Shown piece by piece: positions 22,161 through 33,051 of a stretch of DNA of 64,000 nucleotides. Origin of the DNA: Scleromitrula shiraiana (lineage: Eukaryota; Ascomycota; Leotiomycetes; Helotiales; Sclerotiniaceae); contig JABELC010000011.1 of assembly GCA_028455995.1 (NCBI GenBank), positions 1 through 64,000 on the forward strand. Direction: 5' to 3'. The translations under genes were made by a program, and so were the position numbers. The notes beneath the pieces were generated by a model. It made no database searches and had not been told where the DNA came from. It saw nothing but the letters and a program-made list of their open reading frames with translations. Position 1 is the first letter of the stretch; the number at the start of each line of letters is the position of its first letter.

Positions 22161-23337
22161 TTAATCCTTCCAGAATCTAGGAAATAAAATCGATTAGTTT
22201 CATATTAATCAAAACCACTCCAGCATCACGCAAACACTCAACTCACCTAATAGCATAATCGCAAAGTTCACTTGTACTCCCAATGGTACTCTCTCTAACC
22301 ACTGTACCAGTATGAGGTGCATTAACCATCCAGTTATCACGCATAAAGATACCGACATGATGCACGGAGTTGGTGCAATCGCCATTTGTGCCCCAGAAGA
22401 TGAAATCACCGGCCTTAGCTTGGGCTCGGGGAATTCGTTTTCCGAGTGAGGAGTGGTATTGGAGTTGGGCGGTTCGTGCTGGTTGGGGTTAGTTTTATAG
22501 GTAGGAGAAAGAAAAGGGAATGAAGGAGCATACGGATTGTGTAGTGTTCGGCTTGACAGATTGCGTATTGGGTGAGTCCTAGATGTTTTTGTCAGCAGAA
22601 AGTTCTCAGTAGTCACACCCATTTCCTTCTTCCTCGCTCTCCATCTCTTCAATATAGACACCAGAAAATTCACTGCTCTCTGGAAGAAGGAAGAAAAAGA
22701 GTCACGAACCGGAACAATCAAATCCCCCATTACTGGGACCCTCACATCCACCACCTCCAAAAACATAAGTAATGCCCTCTTTCTTAACCGCCGCAGCTAC
22801 GACATCACTTCCACTCGCCTTCCCGCTATCTGTATCAGTCTTCGCACCATCATCACTCTTTTTCACACAACACTGAATTCCACTATCACCGGGACAAAAG
22901 CCCGGAACGAAACTTCCGCCCGAACAAACATCAGAGGTGTTGAGACAGAGTCCTGCGGCTCCGGTGGTAGGATGGCATGACTTGGAGATGCAGCATTGGA
23001 CTGATACAGGACCGGGACAGTAGCCTGCTAGGTTGAAACCGTTGGTTACGCAGGAACTGGTGCTTTGACAGGTTCCAGCGCCTTGCTGTGGTGGAAAGAT
23101 TAGTTTTGGTTGGAGGGGTAGCATGGACAGGATTGAGAAGGAAAGAAAAGGTTCATACTGGTGTACTGGAATGAAAGTTAGTATCCAGACATTTTTTGAG
23201 CAATGAGAACACTAAGAGATTATATGATATACATACCTACAACTCGTCCCCGCATCTTCGAGAACCGGCACTGCAGTAATGGTGACACCAATGGTAGACA
23301 CCAATACCCAAGCAGCAAATGTAAATTGAGAAAACAT
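22161..23337 (-). CDS. Secreted NlpC/P60-family cysteine peptidase-like protein
   Basis: NlpC/P60 enzymes are papain-like hydrolases that cut peptide bonds in bacterial peptidoglycan. Six exons are inferred on the minus strand: 23337-23237, 23165-23159 (only 7 nt), 23085-22710, 22578-22534, 22478-22247 and 22176-22161, totalling about 258 aa. The N-terminus is a signal peptide (MFSQFTFAAWVLVSTIGVT). A cysteine-rich region follows with two similar repeats (GYCPGPVSVQCCISK and GFCPGDSGIQCCVKK), then the catalytic domain. Catalytic Cys lies in GGFDCSGLTQYA and catalytic His in SVHHVGIFM, with GDFIFWG between. The end reads CDYAIRFWKD. The 7-nt microexon is needed to keep frame between the signal peptide and the Cys-rich repeats. 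It looks secreted and active, perhaps against bacterial walls; this is inferred from the family. Confidence 0.82.
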
Positions 23338-24548
23338 TTTCAAAGACCAAAGAATGAGTGTGTATAACGAAAGTATGAGTTCAAATGAATGAATAACTAT
23401 GAAAGTAAAGCAAAGAAGATAATCTAGATCAAAAACACCTCCCCATCATCACTTGATATATCTCCAAGCAGCCCCTTCAACCCCAGAAAAGGATCACAGC
23501 CCCGCATCCTCCAGAATTTCCACATCAACCGCCATCCAAACACAGCCTTGCACAAATGAGTGACACTGATATAAGGCTGAAGAAAGATTATGATGGTAGA
23601 GTATTAATCTTATATCTTATTGGCCTTGGCAGCTGAGATTGTGACACTGTGGTGGCTGACGGTTGTAAGTGTAGGATTGGGGAATTCGCTTGGCGTTAGG
23701 TTATGCTTTTGGAGTGGTATTATGGTTGTTCCGAATGATGGGTTGATTACAGGCAGATGTTGATGTCGAGTAATGTAAGATATTGTTCGGTACGCAGCTT
23801 GTCAGAAAAGGAGGTCGGGGGGGGGCTAATTCCTGCACCTGATATCGAACACAGAAGATCATCTAACTGTGAGTTCATTCTGTTTCTAATATCTATTTAA
23901 CATGTAGATATTCAAATGCATTTTGAGGTAATCCATTTTACAAGGCCAAAAGCACACATTTGAATTAATTCTTTGCATGAAGCGTATCATGAGCCGTGAT
24001 GAATCCCTTGTTTGTTCTGCTATCCAGAGATGTTCTGTGAAGAACTTCATTTGACGTATAAAATCATTCAACAGTGATCATATTTAATGTTTATATCACA
24101 AGAAATATGCATACTATATATACTGACTAAACGAGAAAACGGAACAGTCTTCAGATTGCGCAGTCCATTCTTTGACCCATTAGCACCGAAATAATTGCTA
24201 TAAGAGCCATCCAAGATACTCAAACTAACGAATTAAGTATGGGAAAGTGAGGAGAATAAAAGAGAGCTGGCTGAGAGTCTTCTTCTACTCACATTGTTAT
24301 TGGAGCACATTCGAGTTGTGCAAAGAGAGAATTATTTTGATATACAATGTTGTGAATTGTTACATAGATGAATGAACCCAAAACTGTGATGGTCGAGATA
24401 CCCAACATGCCTATATAAATAAAGCCAGCCTTTAAGGGTCTAAATCCCGAAGTCGAATACAATTCTGAAAATTCCCCCTAGGGATATTGATTAACTAAAA
24501 ACAGAACGCTTTGGTGACCCTCATTCTCCAGAGGGTATTATTAACTGT
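23338..24548. other. Intergenic region, no gene seen
   Basis: Promoter side of the NlpC/P60 gene and 3' side of the Lcp5-like gene. A run of nine G lies near 23817. No protein-like ORF was seen. Confidence 0.5.
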
Positions 24549-25646
24549 TTATCGTCTACTCCTTCTCGAATCCAATGTCTTCAATCTCTTATTGTAATCG
24601 TCTCCAATTCTTCCACTTCCTCTTGGTTCATCTTCAGCCGTTCTCTTCCTTGCACCCATTGCCTCACGATACACATTGCCACTGCTCTTTTTCTTTGTCA
24701 AACGATCAATTCTATCGATCCCCTCACCCAAACCTCTCCACTCCTCTCCACCATATCCGGCATCTTGACGTCCGCCAGCTTTCTTTTTCTTTGCCTTGTC
24801 CTTCTTGCTCTCCTTTGGTAATCTCGTATAATTCCTCTCTTCATACTCTCTCCTCTCCTCGTCATCCTTTCTTTCCTTCTCGCTCTTTGATCTTCTTCCG
24901 CCAGCTATGATCGTAGATCCAATACTTGGTTCTGCCAACGGAGCTGCAGAAAGTTCCGTGTTAACGAACTCATCCAATGTAGCAGATTTATTCGGTCTTC
25001 TATCTTGCTTCTCACGGCGCTCGGTGGTAGGCATAGCAGTTGCTGTAATACGAGGAGGTCTGTAAACACCATCGGAAGATTCCTTCGTATCGTTCTCGGC
25101 TGCAGTAGGTCGTAAAAGAGAAGTGGGATTGGGGCGGTATTGAAGGTCATCGATCTCGGATGTTTTGAGAGATACACCGTTTGAGCCTTCCACATCGCTA
25201 TCGTCCTCAGATCCAGACTCATCCTCGCTGGATGCATCCTCCTTATTTGCGCCAACTTTTGGCAATGGTGCCGATGCACGGGCTGCATCATCAGCTGCCC
25301 GGAGAACTTTGTCAATTTGGTATTTGAGACGTGCTTCAATTGGTCTAACTCCTTTTTCCAAGTAAACTCGTAATTCCACCAATTTCTTTACGACCAAATT
25401 GTCTAGATCTTCCTCTTCCTCCTCAGATGACTCTTCTTCCTTCTTTTGATTTCTGATTTTGAGGATTATGATAAAAACCAAGTTGTGGAGATATGAGAGA
25501 AGAAGTTCATTCTTCACATCGAGAAGAGATATTCCATCTGCGGGAGGATTGATAATTGAACTTTCCGAAATTGATTCATTTGCAGATGCCAGTGATTGAC
25601 TGAGTGTGGTCAGTAAAGCGGGAAGAGAAGTCTCTAGAGTAGTCAT
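24549..25646 (-). CDS. Lcp5/neuroguidin-like rRNA-processing protein (Sas10/Utp3/C1D family)
   Basis: Nucleolar component of the U3 snoRNP/small-subunit processome, needed for 18S rRNA maturation (yeast Lcp5, human neuroguidin). The single ORF encodes 365 aa, close to yeast Lcp5 (357 aa). The N-terminal Sas10/C1D domain is seen as LLDVKNELLLSYLHNLVFII and, after an acidic EEEEED insert, KLVELRVYLEKGVRPIEARL followed by KYQIDKVLRAADDA. The middle is acidic and Ser-rich, with RPNPTSLL and GVYRPPRI, a motif typical of the family. The C-terminus is basic (DDYNKRLKTLDSRRSRR), as expected for nucleolar proteins. No intron is evident. Confidence 0.88.
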   Translation of the reverse strand: MTTLETSLPALLTTLSQSLASANESISESSIINPPADGISLLDVKNELLLSYLHNLVFIIILKIRNQKKEEESSEEEEEDLDNLVVKKLVELRVYLEKGVRPIEARLKYQIDKVLRAADDAARASAPLPKVGANKEDASSEDESGSEDDSDVEGSNGVSLKTSEIDDLQYRPNPTSLLRPTAAENDTKESSDGVYRPPRITATAMPTTERREKQDRRPNKSATLDEFVNTELSAAPLAEPSIGSTIIAGGRRSKSEKERKDDEERREYEERNYTRLPKESKKDKAKKKKAGGRQDAGYGGEEWRGLGEGIDRIDRLTKKKSSGNVYREAMGARKRTAEDEPRGSGRIGDDYNKRLKTLDSRRSRR

Positions 25647-26152
25647 ATTTGTTGTTACAATTGAAGTATGAAGTACAACAGGATTTGTAGAAGCCAGAGA
25701 TTTTTCTTAAGAGAGAAATAAATTATTTTATCGATAAGGAAAAAATTACAATGTTCGGTCAAACGATAATCCATATCATAGCAATCAATTTATCCGATGC
25801 ACTATTTTGGCCAGATTTAGTTCAAAAGCTCCAGCTATGAGGTTCAAAATAACCAGTCCAAGCCAGTCCAAGCTCTCCTTATTTGCAGTCAGTTGAAAGT
25901 TGATTCGTTTCAACATCTCACAGCCCAGATTAAACAATTGTTTCGAAATAATATATGCTAGATTTTCCTTTCATATGATATTGAATTCACTGGAGGTTTT
26001 TTGCTGTGGCATTTCATGCTAAATAAAGCACAAGGGAATCAAGGGTTTGGTGGTTATCTACGTAAGCTATATCTCCTTTAAAGACGTCTACACAACAATC
26101 GCAACCTCGAATTATATCTAACCCAAATGCTCGCAGACTTATCCTATTCATC
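25647..26152. other. Divergent intergenic region
   Basis: Shared upstream DNA of the Lcp5-like (-) and TM9 (+) genes; AT-rich, with no ORF called. Confidence 0.5.
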
Positions 26153-28156
26153 ATGCATTTAAGAGATCTTACGCCATCCGCGGCGCTGTTAGCGACCCTT
26201 CTCATTACTCCCGAATTATCCTCCGCATTCTATTTACCTGGTGTTGCGCCGACATCATATCAAATTGGTGCTAAAGTCCCATTATATGTGAATCGACTTA
26301 CGCCTGTAGGATCATACGAAGATGGACAACTACGAGCAGTCGTATCATTCGACTATTACCATCCAGCCTTCCATTTCTGCAGACCAGACCCCAGACCTGA
26401 ATTTGTTTCCGAAAGTCTGGGTAGTATCCTGTTCGGCGATCGAATCATGACATCTCCATTCGAACTCAAGATGGCTCAAAATCAAACTTGTGTTACTCTT
26501 TGCGGAGACAAGAAGTTCGATCAAAATTCGGCGCAATGGGTGAATAAAAAGATACAACAAGGATTTGCGATGAATTGGTTGGTGGATGGTCTACCTGCAG
26601 GACAATTGATCGAGGATGAAATTACGCAAACGAGATTTTATAGCCAGGGATTCGCTCTAGGGAGTACCGATCAAACGGAGTCGCATCTGAACAACCATTA
26701 TGATATCTTCATCGATTATCATGAGGTTTCGGCAGGTCAGATGAGGGTTGTTGGTGTCATCGTGCAGCCATCTTCCAGAATGTTAAACGATCCCAGCGAG
26801 ACAGAATGTGGTGCTGGTGGACCCAAAGTTACTCTCTCCGAAACTGGCGAGACTGCTGTTAGATATTCCTACAGTGTGTGGTGGCAACCATCGAGTACCG
26901 CATGGGCAACAAGATGGGACAAATATCTCCATGTTTTTGATCCCAAGATCCATTGGTTTTCCTTGATTAACTCAGCTGTTATCGTTGTGTTCCTAGTTAT
27001 CACGGTACTCTCGATCCTTATGCGAACACTCAAAAAGGATATCCAACGATACAACCGCCTCGATTCAATCAACCTCGATGACTTGTCCGGTACCTCGGTT
27101 GCAGTTGAAGATGGAGTACAAGAAGATTCTGGATGGAAACTGGTACATGGAGACGTATTCCGTACACCCGGCCGTCCTTTGATTTTGAGTGTATTCCTAG
27201 GCAATGGAGCACAATTGTTCGTCATGACTGGTTTCACAATTGCATTTGCCCTTTTAGGATTCCTTTCGCCCTCGAACCGTGGTTCATTGGGCACTATCAT
27301 GATCTTACTTTACACGGTCCTCGGATTCATTGGAGGATACACCTCAGCAAGAGTTTACAAGTCATTCGGCGGCGAACAATGGAAGGTCAACATTGCATTA
27401 ACACCTACCTTGGTTCCCGGTATCGTTTTCAGTACCTTCTTCCTACTCAACCTATTCCTTTGGGCCAAGGAATCATCCGGAGCAGTGCCGTTTACAACAA
27501 TGCTTGTAATTGTCAGCATTTGGTTCTTCTTCTCTTTACCTCTCTCATTCGCTGGAAGTTGGGTTGGATTCCGTCAACCTGCCATCGAATCCCCTGTGCG
27601 CACCAACCAAATTCCACGCCAAATTCCTCCCTCAACAACCTACATGCGCCCTATCCCCTCCATGCTCTTAGTAGGAATCCTCCCCTTTGGCGCCATCTTT
27701 GTCGAACTCTACTTCATCATGTCATCAATCTGGTTCAGCAAGGTCTACTACATGTTTGGATTTCTCTTCCTGTGCTACGGACTCATGATCATAACATGCG
27801 CGGCCGTCACCGTACTCATGATTTATTTCTTGCTATGCAGCGAGAATTACCACTGGCATTGGAGAGCATTCCTGACGGCTGGTGCATCGGCTGGATATGT
27901 TTTCGCCAATGCACTTATCTATTGGATGACGAAGTTGCAGTTGAGTAACTTTTCCGGAAGCGTGCTTTACATTGGGTATAGCGCGTTGATTTCTTTCTTG
28001 TTTTTTATACTTACTGGTGTGTTACTATTCGTTATTCCAATCCTATTTGTCCCTTTCTTCTTCTCGCGTGAAACTAATAACCATGAAGGTTCAATCGGAT
28101 ATTTTGCCAGTTGGGGATTTGTGCAAAAGATTTACGGTTCTATCAAAATCGATTGA
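26153..28156 (+). CDS. Transmembrane 9 superfamily protein (EMP70/nonaspanin)
   Basis: Endosome/Golgi nonaspanin, implicated in sorting membrane cargo, adhesion and metal homeostasis in yeast. The single ORF encodes 667 aa, as in yeast Emp70/Tmn2 (about 670). It has a cleavable signal peptide (about 1-24, ending LSSAFYLPG), a luminal domain with YYHPAFHFCRPDP-like and SLGSILFGDRI motifs, then nine hydrophobic segments from about residue 270 onward. Family signatures include the short cytosolic loop DGVQEDSGWKLVHGDVFR before FRTPGRPLILSVFLGNG. The C-terminal tail ends KIYGSIKID, the K-x-D/E Golgi-retention type ending known for TM9 proteins. No intron is seen. Intact. Confidence 0.95.
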   Translation: MHLRDLTPSAALLATLLITPELSSAFYLPGVAPTSYQIGAKVPLYVNRLTPVGSYEDGQLRAVVSFDYYHPAFHFCRPDPRPEFVSESLGSILFGDRIMTSPFELKMAQNQTCVTLCGDKKFDQNSAQWVNKKIQQGFAMNWLVDGLPAGQLIEDEITQTRFYSQGFALGSTDQTESHLNNHYDIFIDYHEVSAGQMRVVGVIVQPSSRMLNDPSETECGAGGPKVTLSETGETAVRYSYSVWWQPSSTAWATRWDKYLHVFDPKIHWFSLINSAVIVVFLVITVLSILMRTLKKDIQRYNRLDSINLDDLSGTSVAVEDGVQEDSGWKLVHGDVFRTPGRPLILSVFLGNGAQLFVMTGFTIAFALLGFLSPSNRGSLGTIMILLYTVLGFIGGYTSARVYKSFGGEQWKVNIALTPTLVPGIVFSTFFLLNLFLWAKESSGAVPFTTMLVIVSIWFFFSLPLSFAGSWVGFRQPAIESPVRTNQIPRQIPPSTTYMRPIPSMLLVGILPFGAIFVELYFIMSSIWFSKVYYMFGFLFLCYGLMIITCAAVTVLMIYFLLCSENYHWHWRAFLTAGASAGYVFANALIYWMTKLQLSNFSGSVLYIGYSALISFLFFILTGVLLFVIPILFVPFFFSRETNNHEGSIGYFASWGFVQKIYGSIKID

Positions 28157-28842
28157 GGGCTATTCGTGAAACAATCTGTAAGAGGAAGCAAAAGATGGGT
28201 ATAAAACACCATGGAAGACGAAAAGGACATGGGTGGGTTTGGCGACAACAAGATGGAATGGGACGTCTGTAAAATAGAATCAGATTTTCCGTTTCGTTTC
28301 TTTTATGGGAAGCATTTTTTTTACTAAGTTTTTAACTTTGTGCGAATATCTCTATCTAGCGAAGGAGGAATGTTGATATGATATAGCTGGGTTGTGGTAT
28401 GGGTGCAATGGCGTCTATAATCTTGAGGTTTAAGATCTTGATCTTGTTCATGTATGTGTATTGGATGGTAGACGAAGAAAAAAGTGAAGCGAAAGCACAA
28501 CAAAACATTGATATTGATCACAGAGATATGTTTGTGGTCAGATTATAAGTTGTATTATTTGCTATGTAAAACCTCTCTTTGCCCATCATGTGCAACATGT
28601 TGGGTAGTCTTAGCCTGTGTTGTAGATGTATGTCGTACCTGATACAATCAAAGATTAGCGGAGATGCAAATAGCTTTGACAATAAAAAATTAAATGGTTG
28701 GTTGAACTATCAGAGAGGCTCGCATGCGTAAATTTTGTAACCATGTGTATGTCTTGAAGACTAATCGATATTTATACCATCATCATATAAGTGTCCGTGG
28801 GTGAAGGAAGAAAATGAGATATTCAGAAACTTACCATAATAC
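28157..28842. other. Convergent intergenic region, no gene seen
   Basis: 3' flanks of TM9 (+) and MED4 (-); no protein-like ORF. Confidence 0.5.
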
Positions 28843-29825
28843 CTAATCGTCGTCGTCATCATCAAATTCCTCCAACTGAAATGGCTTTGGTTTCTGTCCA
28901 CCACTTGCAGCTCCGTGATGATGTCCAGAACTCGAAGCCATAACTTTCATTCTCCGCTCATCAGCAGCCTTTACTCGCTCCTCTTCGGCTAATCGCTCTG
29001 CCTCTGCAGCTCCTTCTAATTCCTCGGCCTTCTCTCTGGCTCGTTGCTCCTCAAGTGCAGGATCCCATCCTTCCGGATCAATCCCACTATTAATTAATGC
29101 TTCTATAGTAGCCAATGACCCAGCTCGGATTTCTTCGTCTCGTGGCCATGGAACAAACCCTCGATCGTCGCCGCTCGCCTTGATCCAGTCTGGGAGAGAG
29201 TTTTGAGATTGGGGTTGGGGCTGCGCCGTATTCTCGGGATTTGCACCATTTGATGGAACCGTGGAGTCAATTTCCATCGCATTTCCATTTGCAGCTCCGT
29301 TTGTATTTACAATTGCACTAGGTGTTGCAGTTCCGTTTGTTTGTGCACCATCTTTTGTATCTGCATCATCCTTCCTTTGTGGTCGTACTTCGGGTGGAAT
29401 AGTAAATTTGGCAATGCGTCGTGCGTAATTTAGGAGTTCCTCATACTTGACTTCGTTGGTATGTTCTGGATATTCGAAAGATGGCATCTCGAGAAGAGCA
29501 GTACGTGTAGATGCCAAGAGCATAAGAGTATCACGAATCTGGGTATCTAGAGCCGTGGAAGTCTCGTGGAGGGAAGCTATGGTATGAGTATTTTGTTGGT
29601 GGTGTGATACTGTTATGAATTGTGTGAGTAAATGAAAAATGGGGGTTTGAGTGATCGGATGGAAAGGTAGCACATACGAAGAGTTAAGCCATCAGTGAGT
29701 TCTTGGTCTGCAACAACAAGATCTTGTGCCAAAGCTGGAGAGGGATTGTATTTCGATACTGAAGCAATAAGCGTAGCTAAAGCCTTCTCAACACGTTCGA
29801 AACGCGCATCAATTATTTTATCCAT
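28843..29825 (-). CDS. MED4: Mediator of RNA polymerase II transcription subunit 4
   Basis: Middle-module subunit of the Mediator coactivator complex. Two exons on the minus strand, 29825-29678 and 29609-28843, with a 68-nt intron (GTATGT...ACAG), give about 304 aa. The N-terminus reads MDKIIDARFERVEKALATL, then the junction DGLTLLSHHQQNTHTIASL. Conserved Med4 elements are the coiled-coil helices, the segment YEELLNYARRIAKFTIPPEV, and PDWIKA followed by FVPWPRDEEIRAGSLA. The C-terminus is rich in Ala/Glu and ends in a run of Asp (EEFDDDDDD), common in fungal Med4. Without splicing the first exon runs into a stop, which supports the intron. Confidence 0.92.
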
Positions 29826-31058
29826 GTTGGATTGTCGTAATGACTATTATTTGAAGAAATTAAACAATAGAAATATTGAAAATGGTGAGGATGTTATTTA
29901 TCCAGGGAAATCGAAAGAGTTGTATGTCAAATGTAAAAACATAAGGATTTGACATGAGAAAGTCATTTTCGTGACTTCCAAAGAATAATTGAACATTTAT
30001 TTGAGTTCAGAGGAGGAAAAAAGAGAAAAAAAAGTAAACGAATGAAAGAAATACTTTTTAGTATTAGCTCCGATTAGTCAGTTATCTAGTCTGATATGGT
30101 TAGATCGTGAGTACATAAAAACATTAGTCATCACTCACCCTTTCCTATTCGTATCTTCCCTTCTGTAACATCTAACATCTAATATGTCCTATACTTCAGA
30201 TCATATAAGTGCCATACCAGTTAATACTTAGGAATACCTGCTCTCACTCTACTCTTCACAACAGGACTCCAATATATCCCCAACTTGGCAACGGTGCTAT
30301 AGTTTATTGCAACTTACCATCACCTCAGCTTGGCATACGTTTTTGACGTCGTCTCATTAAGACGTCAACACTGAGCTATTTAGCTCTACGTTAGATTATC
30401 ATATGATTCTTATATACCCACATCGACTTGCTAAGTTGGAAGCTGGTGATCTTGACTCGATTATTTAGAGAATCAAGTGATTGCTTAAGATCTAGAACGT
30501 CATTGTGTTGAACTTATACGTGAAAGCAACTAGTGTTCTATAACGCTAGAGAATTATGAGGAATTGAGTTCAAATTCCGAATATCGGATCAAGTGATATA
30601 CAACTATCAATTATTATCTATCCTCTGAATAGAGATTTGTAAGTGTATTATCTGACGATCATTTGGATGTTTGTATGTTATTCAGACAGTCAACATGAAT
30701 TTGTTCAAGATGTATTCAAATCTTTACTTTTTCAATACACATTCGAAAAAATATTAGCTAGCATAGATTCATGCAAATTTTGAGTCCCAAAGGGCCATAC
30801 TACATATCTTAAATTTTAGAGTTTGCTAGTTGTTATGTGCTCCAAGGTTTTCGATGTCCTTACCACTAGTTTCCGATGTCTAAAGGAGTAGTGCTTCACA
30901 TGATCATCGTCGAAGCTGGCCTCGCACTAATTTAAAACTAATTCATTATGTAATACCTTGAATTTCCCTCCTTATGTTCTATCTACAATTAAACAATTCC
31001 CTAACCCACTCATTAAATCTTTAATCCCTCAAACTCTTGAAACCACAAAAACTTCAAC
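29826..31058. other. AT-rich intergenic region, no gene seen
   Basis: Start of a gene-poor zone reaching to about 37.4 kb. A short inverted repeat lies at 30343-30368. No ORF has convincing composition. Confidence 0.5.
30343..30368. repeat. Inverted repeat TTGACGTC...GACGTCAA
   Basis: Two 8-bp arms separated by 10 bp. Each arm contains a GACGTC core, resembling CRE/bZIP half-sites. It is not next to a recognised gene start, so function is unknown. Confidence 0.6.
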
Positions 31059-31382
31059 ATGCCGTTCTTCAGTTCTGGATCCAAGCCTGTTTCCCAAGCT
31101 CCACCTCCTCCATATACCCGCTAAATGGAACAAGAAAGCCCCATACTTTCTCCTCTGCATTCGAAACTTAAATCCGCTACCTCCCACCCACTTATCACAT
31201 CGGAATCCATCCCTCAATGGACCTGGACCAAAGGAGATTGTTGTTTTTGGTTCTTCTTGACCTTGGTGGAGAAATGTGGTCGATCCAGGGTAAATGCATA
31301 TTATCGGGCAAGATACTGGAAGGAATTTTGTCCGACTCTATATATGGGTGACGTCAATTATTGGGCAAAGACTGTAAAATAA
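31059..31382 (+). pseudogene. Small gene broken by an in-frame stop, family not recognised
   Basis: An ATG at 31059 opens MPFFSSGSKPVSQAPPPPYT, then TAA at 31122. The same frame resumes at once with MEQESPILSPLHSKLKSA and runs to 31382. Natural-looking features are the Pro-rich N-terminus, IPQWTWTKGDC and the closing block GDVNYWAKTVK. No GT/AG pair spans the stop, so an intron does not explain it. I read this as a decayed or truncated small fungal gene. I cannot name the family, and a shorter real gene starting at 31125 is possible. Confidence 0.35.
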
Positions 31383-31403
31383 GCATGGAAACCACTAGCA
31401 TCA

Positions 31404-31419
31404 CCCCCCCCCCCCCCCC
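31404..31419. repeat. Homopolymer of 16 C
   Basis: Uninterrupted C run just downstream of the broken small gene; likely length-variable and error-prone in sequencing. Confidence 0.9.
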
Positions 31420-31769
31420 TACTCATCGAACATCTGTCGGGCTCTTACAATTTTAAGGATCGCTAGGAATTTCTGGGTCTATAATATGAGTAGCTTCTTC
31501 TATCTTTACTCGAGCCACTACTGATGGAGAATCTCATATTGTATATCTATCATCTCCTGTGTAGCAGTTGGATTCGCAAGGACATTTTACATTTATTATA
31601 CTGTATATAAACTGGAAAGTCTGGATTAAAGCAGAGGCCATGATGGCAAAGATAAATATTTTCTGTCTATTCACACTGATACTCCCATTGATATTGGTAT
31701 ATATTACCCAAAAATATATAAACACAGTAGTCATCTAATCATCCAAATTTCCAAACCTGTACCCTACAA

Positions 31770-32988
31770 TCATACGATCTCATTTCGAAATGGTTTCCTC
31801 CCGTATACAAAGTGAAATCTCATGTAAGTATGTGCATTTGGATTTGCTAAATCCTTTAAAGGTCCTTCCATCAGAACTTTAGCTTCTTCATAACTATATC
31901 CTAGTACTCTAGTGAAAAGTGCCATGCTTATTGGCTCTATAGCTTCGGTGCATTGAGCTTGATAGTACATTCCAATTTCTTTGAGTCGTTTATCTCTTGG
32001 CCAACGACCTATCGGAACCTGTTTTAATTCTTAGCAAATGTTCACATCTCAATCGATGGAAACAAGGCTTCAAAGGAAGAAAGTTGAAAGAAGATTGGCA
32101 AAACAAACCTTATAAATCTGATCATGTACATCCACAAACCCTGCATCAATCATCCAACCTTTCTGCCTCTCGGCCACCTGATCCATCAATTTCCCATTCT
32201 TAACACTCGCATCATCAATCAGATAAAAGAATTTCGCCAAATCCGGTACCTCGCCCGCTGTCCCATCATCACTATTGATCCTAACTTCATGTTCATGAGT
32301 CTCCAACCAACCCCCCTCATTCAAATTTTCAAAAGCCTGTTGAAATAACCTCGGCCAATCCGATATCGACGAAGCCAAAACCCTCCAATGAATTAAATCA
32401 AACGGAGAATCATAAATCCAATCATCCTCCGCATTATCGACCATGAATTTACAATTCGTCGGTACCCAGCTCGGCTGTATGGGACTGAGATCTATACCCG
32501 TGACTTCGGCCGAGGGAAATTCTTCCGCAACTTCGATGGCCCACAGTCCGGTGCCGGTTCCTATGTCGAGTATTCGTTGGGGGTGATCATCTATTGGGGC
32601 GCAGAATGAGCGACCTCCAAGGACGAGCTTGAAAACGTGATGCTTGAGATCTAGTCTTTGTTGTTCTTGCTCGTCGTTCGGGAGGAGATATTCTCCTGAT
32701 TGGTAGGCGTGATATCTCCGTCCATTTTCATAGGTATAATTTAAAACTGATGATGATATAGATGCGGGTGAAGTCATTGATACATCATCGCCATAACTCG
32801 AATCGGCTTCACTTTGACTATCCTGTGAGAATGGTTAATACTTTTTGATTCATTTGACAAGAATGATGAGAAAAACTTACAACTTCGACATGTTCTTCAT
32901 CTTGATTTCCATCGTATGAGACGTTGTTGCTAGCCTCACCAACATTTGTATTTTGTATAAACAATGCCGATGTAGGATAGTTATACAT
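31770..32988 (-). CDS. LaeA-like SAM-dependent methyltransferase
   Basis: Predicted class I methyltransferase of the fungal LaeA-like group, found in many copies per genome. LaeA itself regulates secondary metabolism and development; most paralogues are uncharacterised. Three exons on the minus strand, 32988-32881, 32822-32109 and 32018-31770, give 356 aa with phase-0 junctions. The acidic, Ser-rich N-terminus (about 1-60) is followed by the family block SSSVLNYTYENGRRYHAY and GEYLLPNDEQEQQRLDL. The SAM-binding motif I is ILDIGTGTGLWAIEVAEEFP near 120-139. Later come IHWRVLASSISDWP and EGGWLETHEHEVRI. The C-terminus reads GRWPRDKRLKEIGMYYQAQ. The same frame extends upstream of the ATG without another ATG, so an extra 5' exon is possible. 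It is the only intact gene in a decayed zone. Confidence 0.88.
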
Positions 32989-33051
32989 GTTGGAAATCGT
33001 TCGCTGATTGTGGATTAGTGTCGCTGGATGATCTCCCGAGGTTCTCGGCAC

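Noticed and set aside
30530..30600. A possible tRNA-like segment with a TTCAAATTCC box
   Set aside because: I could not pair an acceptor stem, D-arm and anticodon arm around it.
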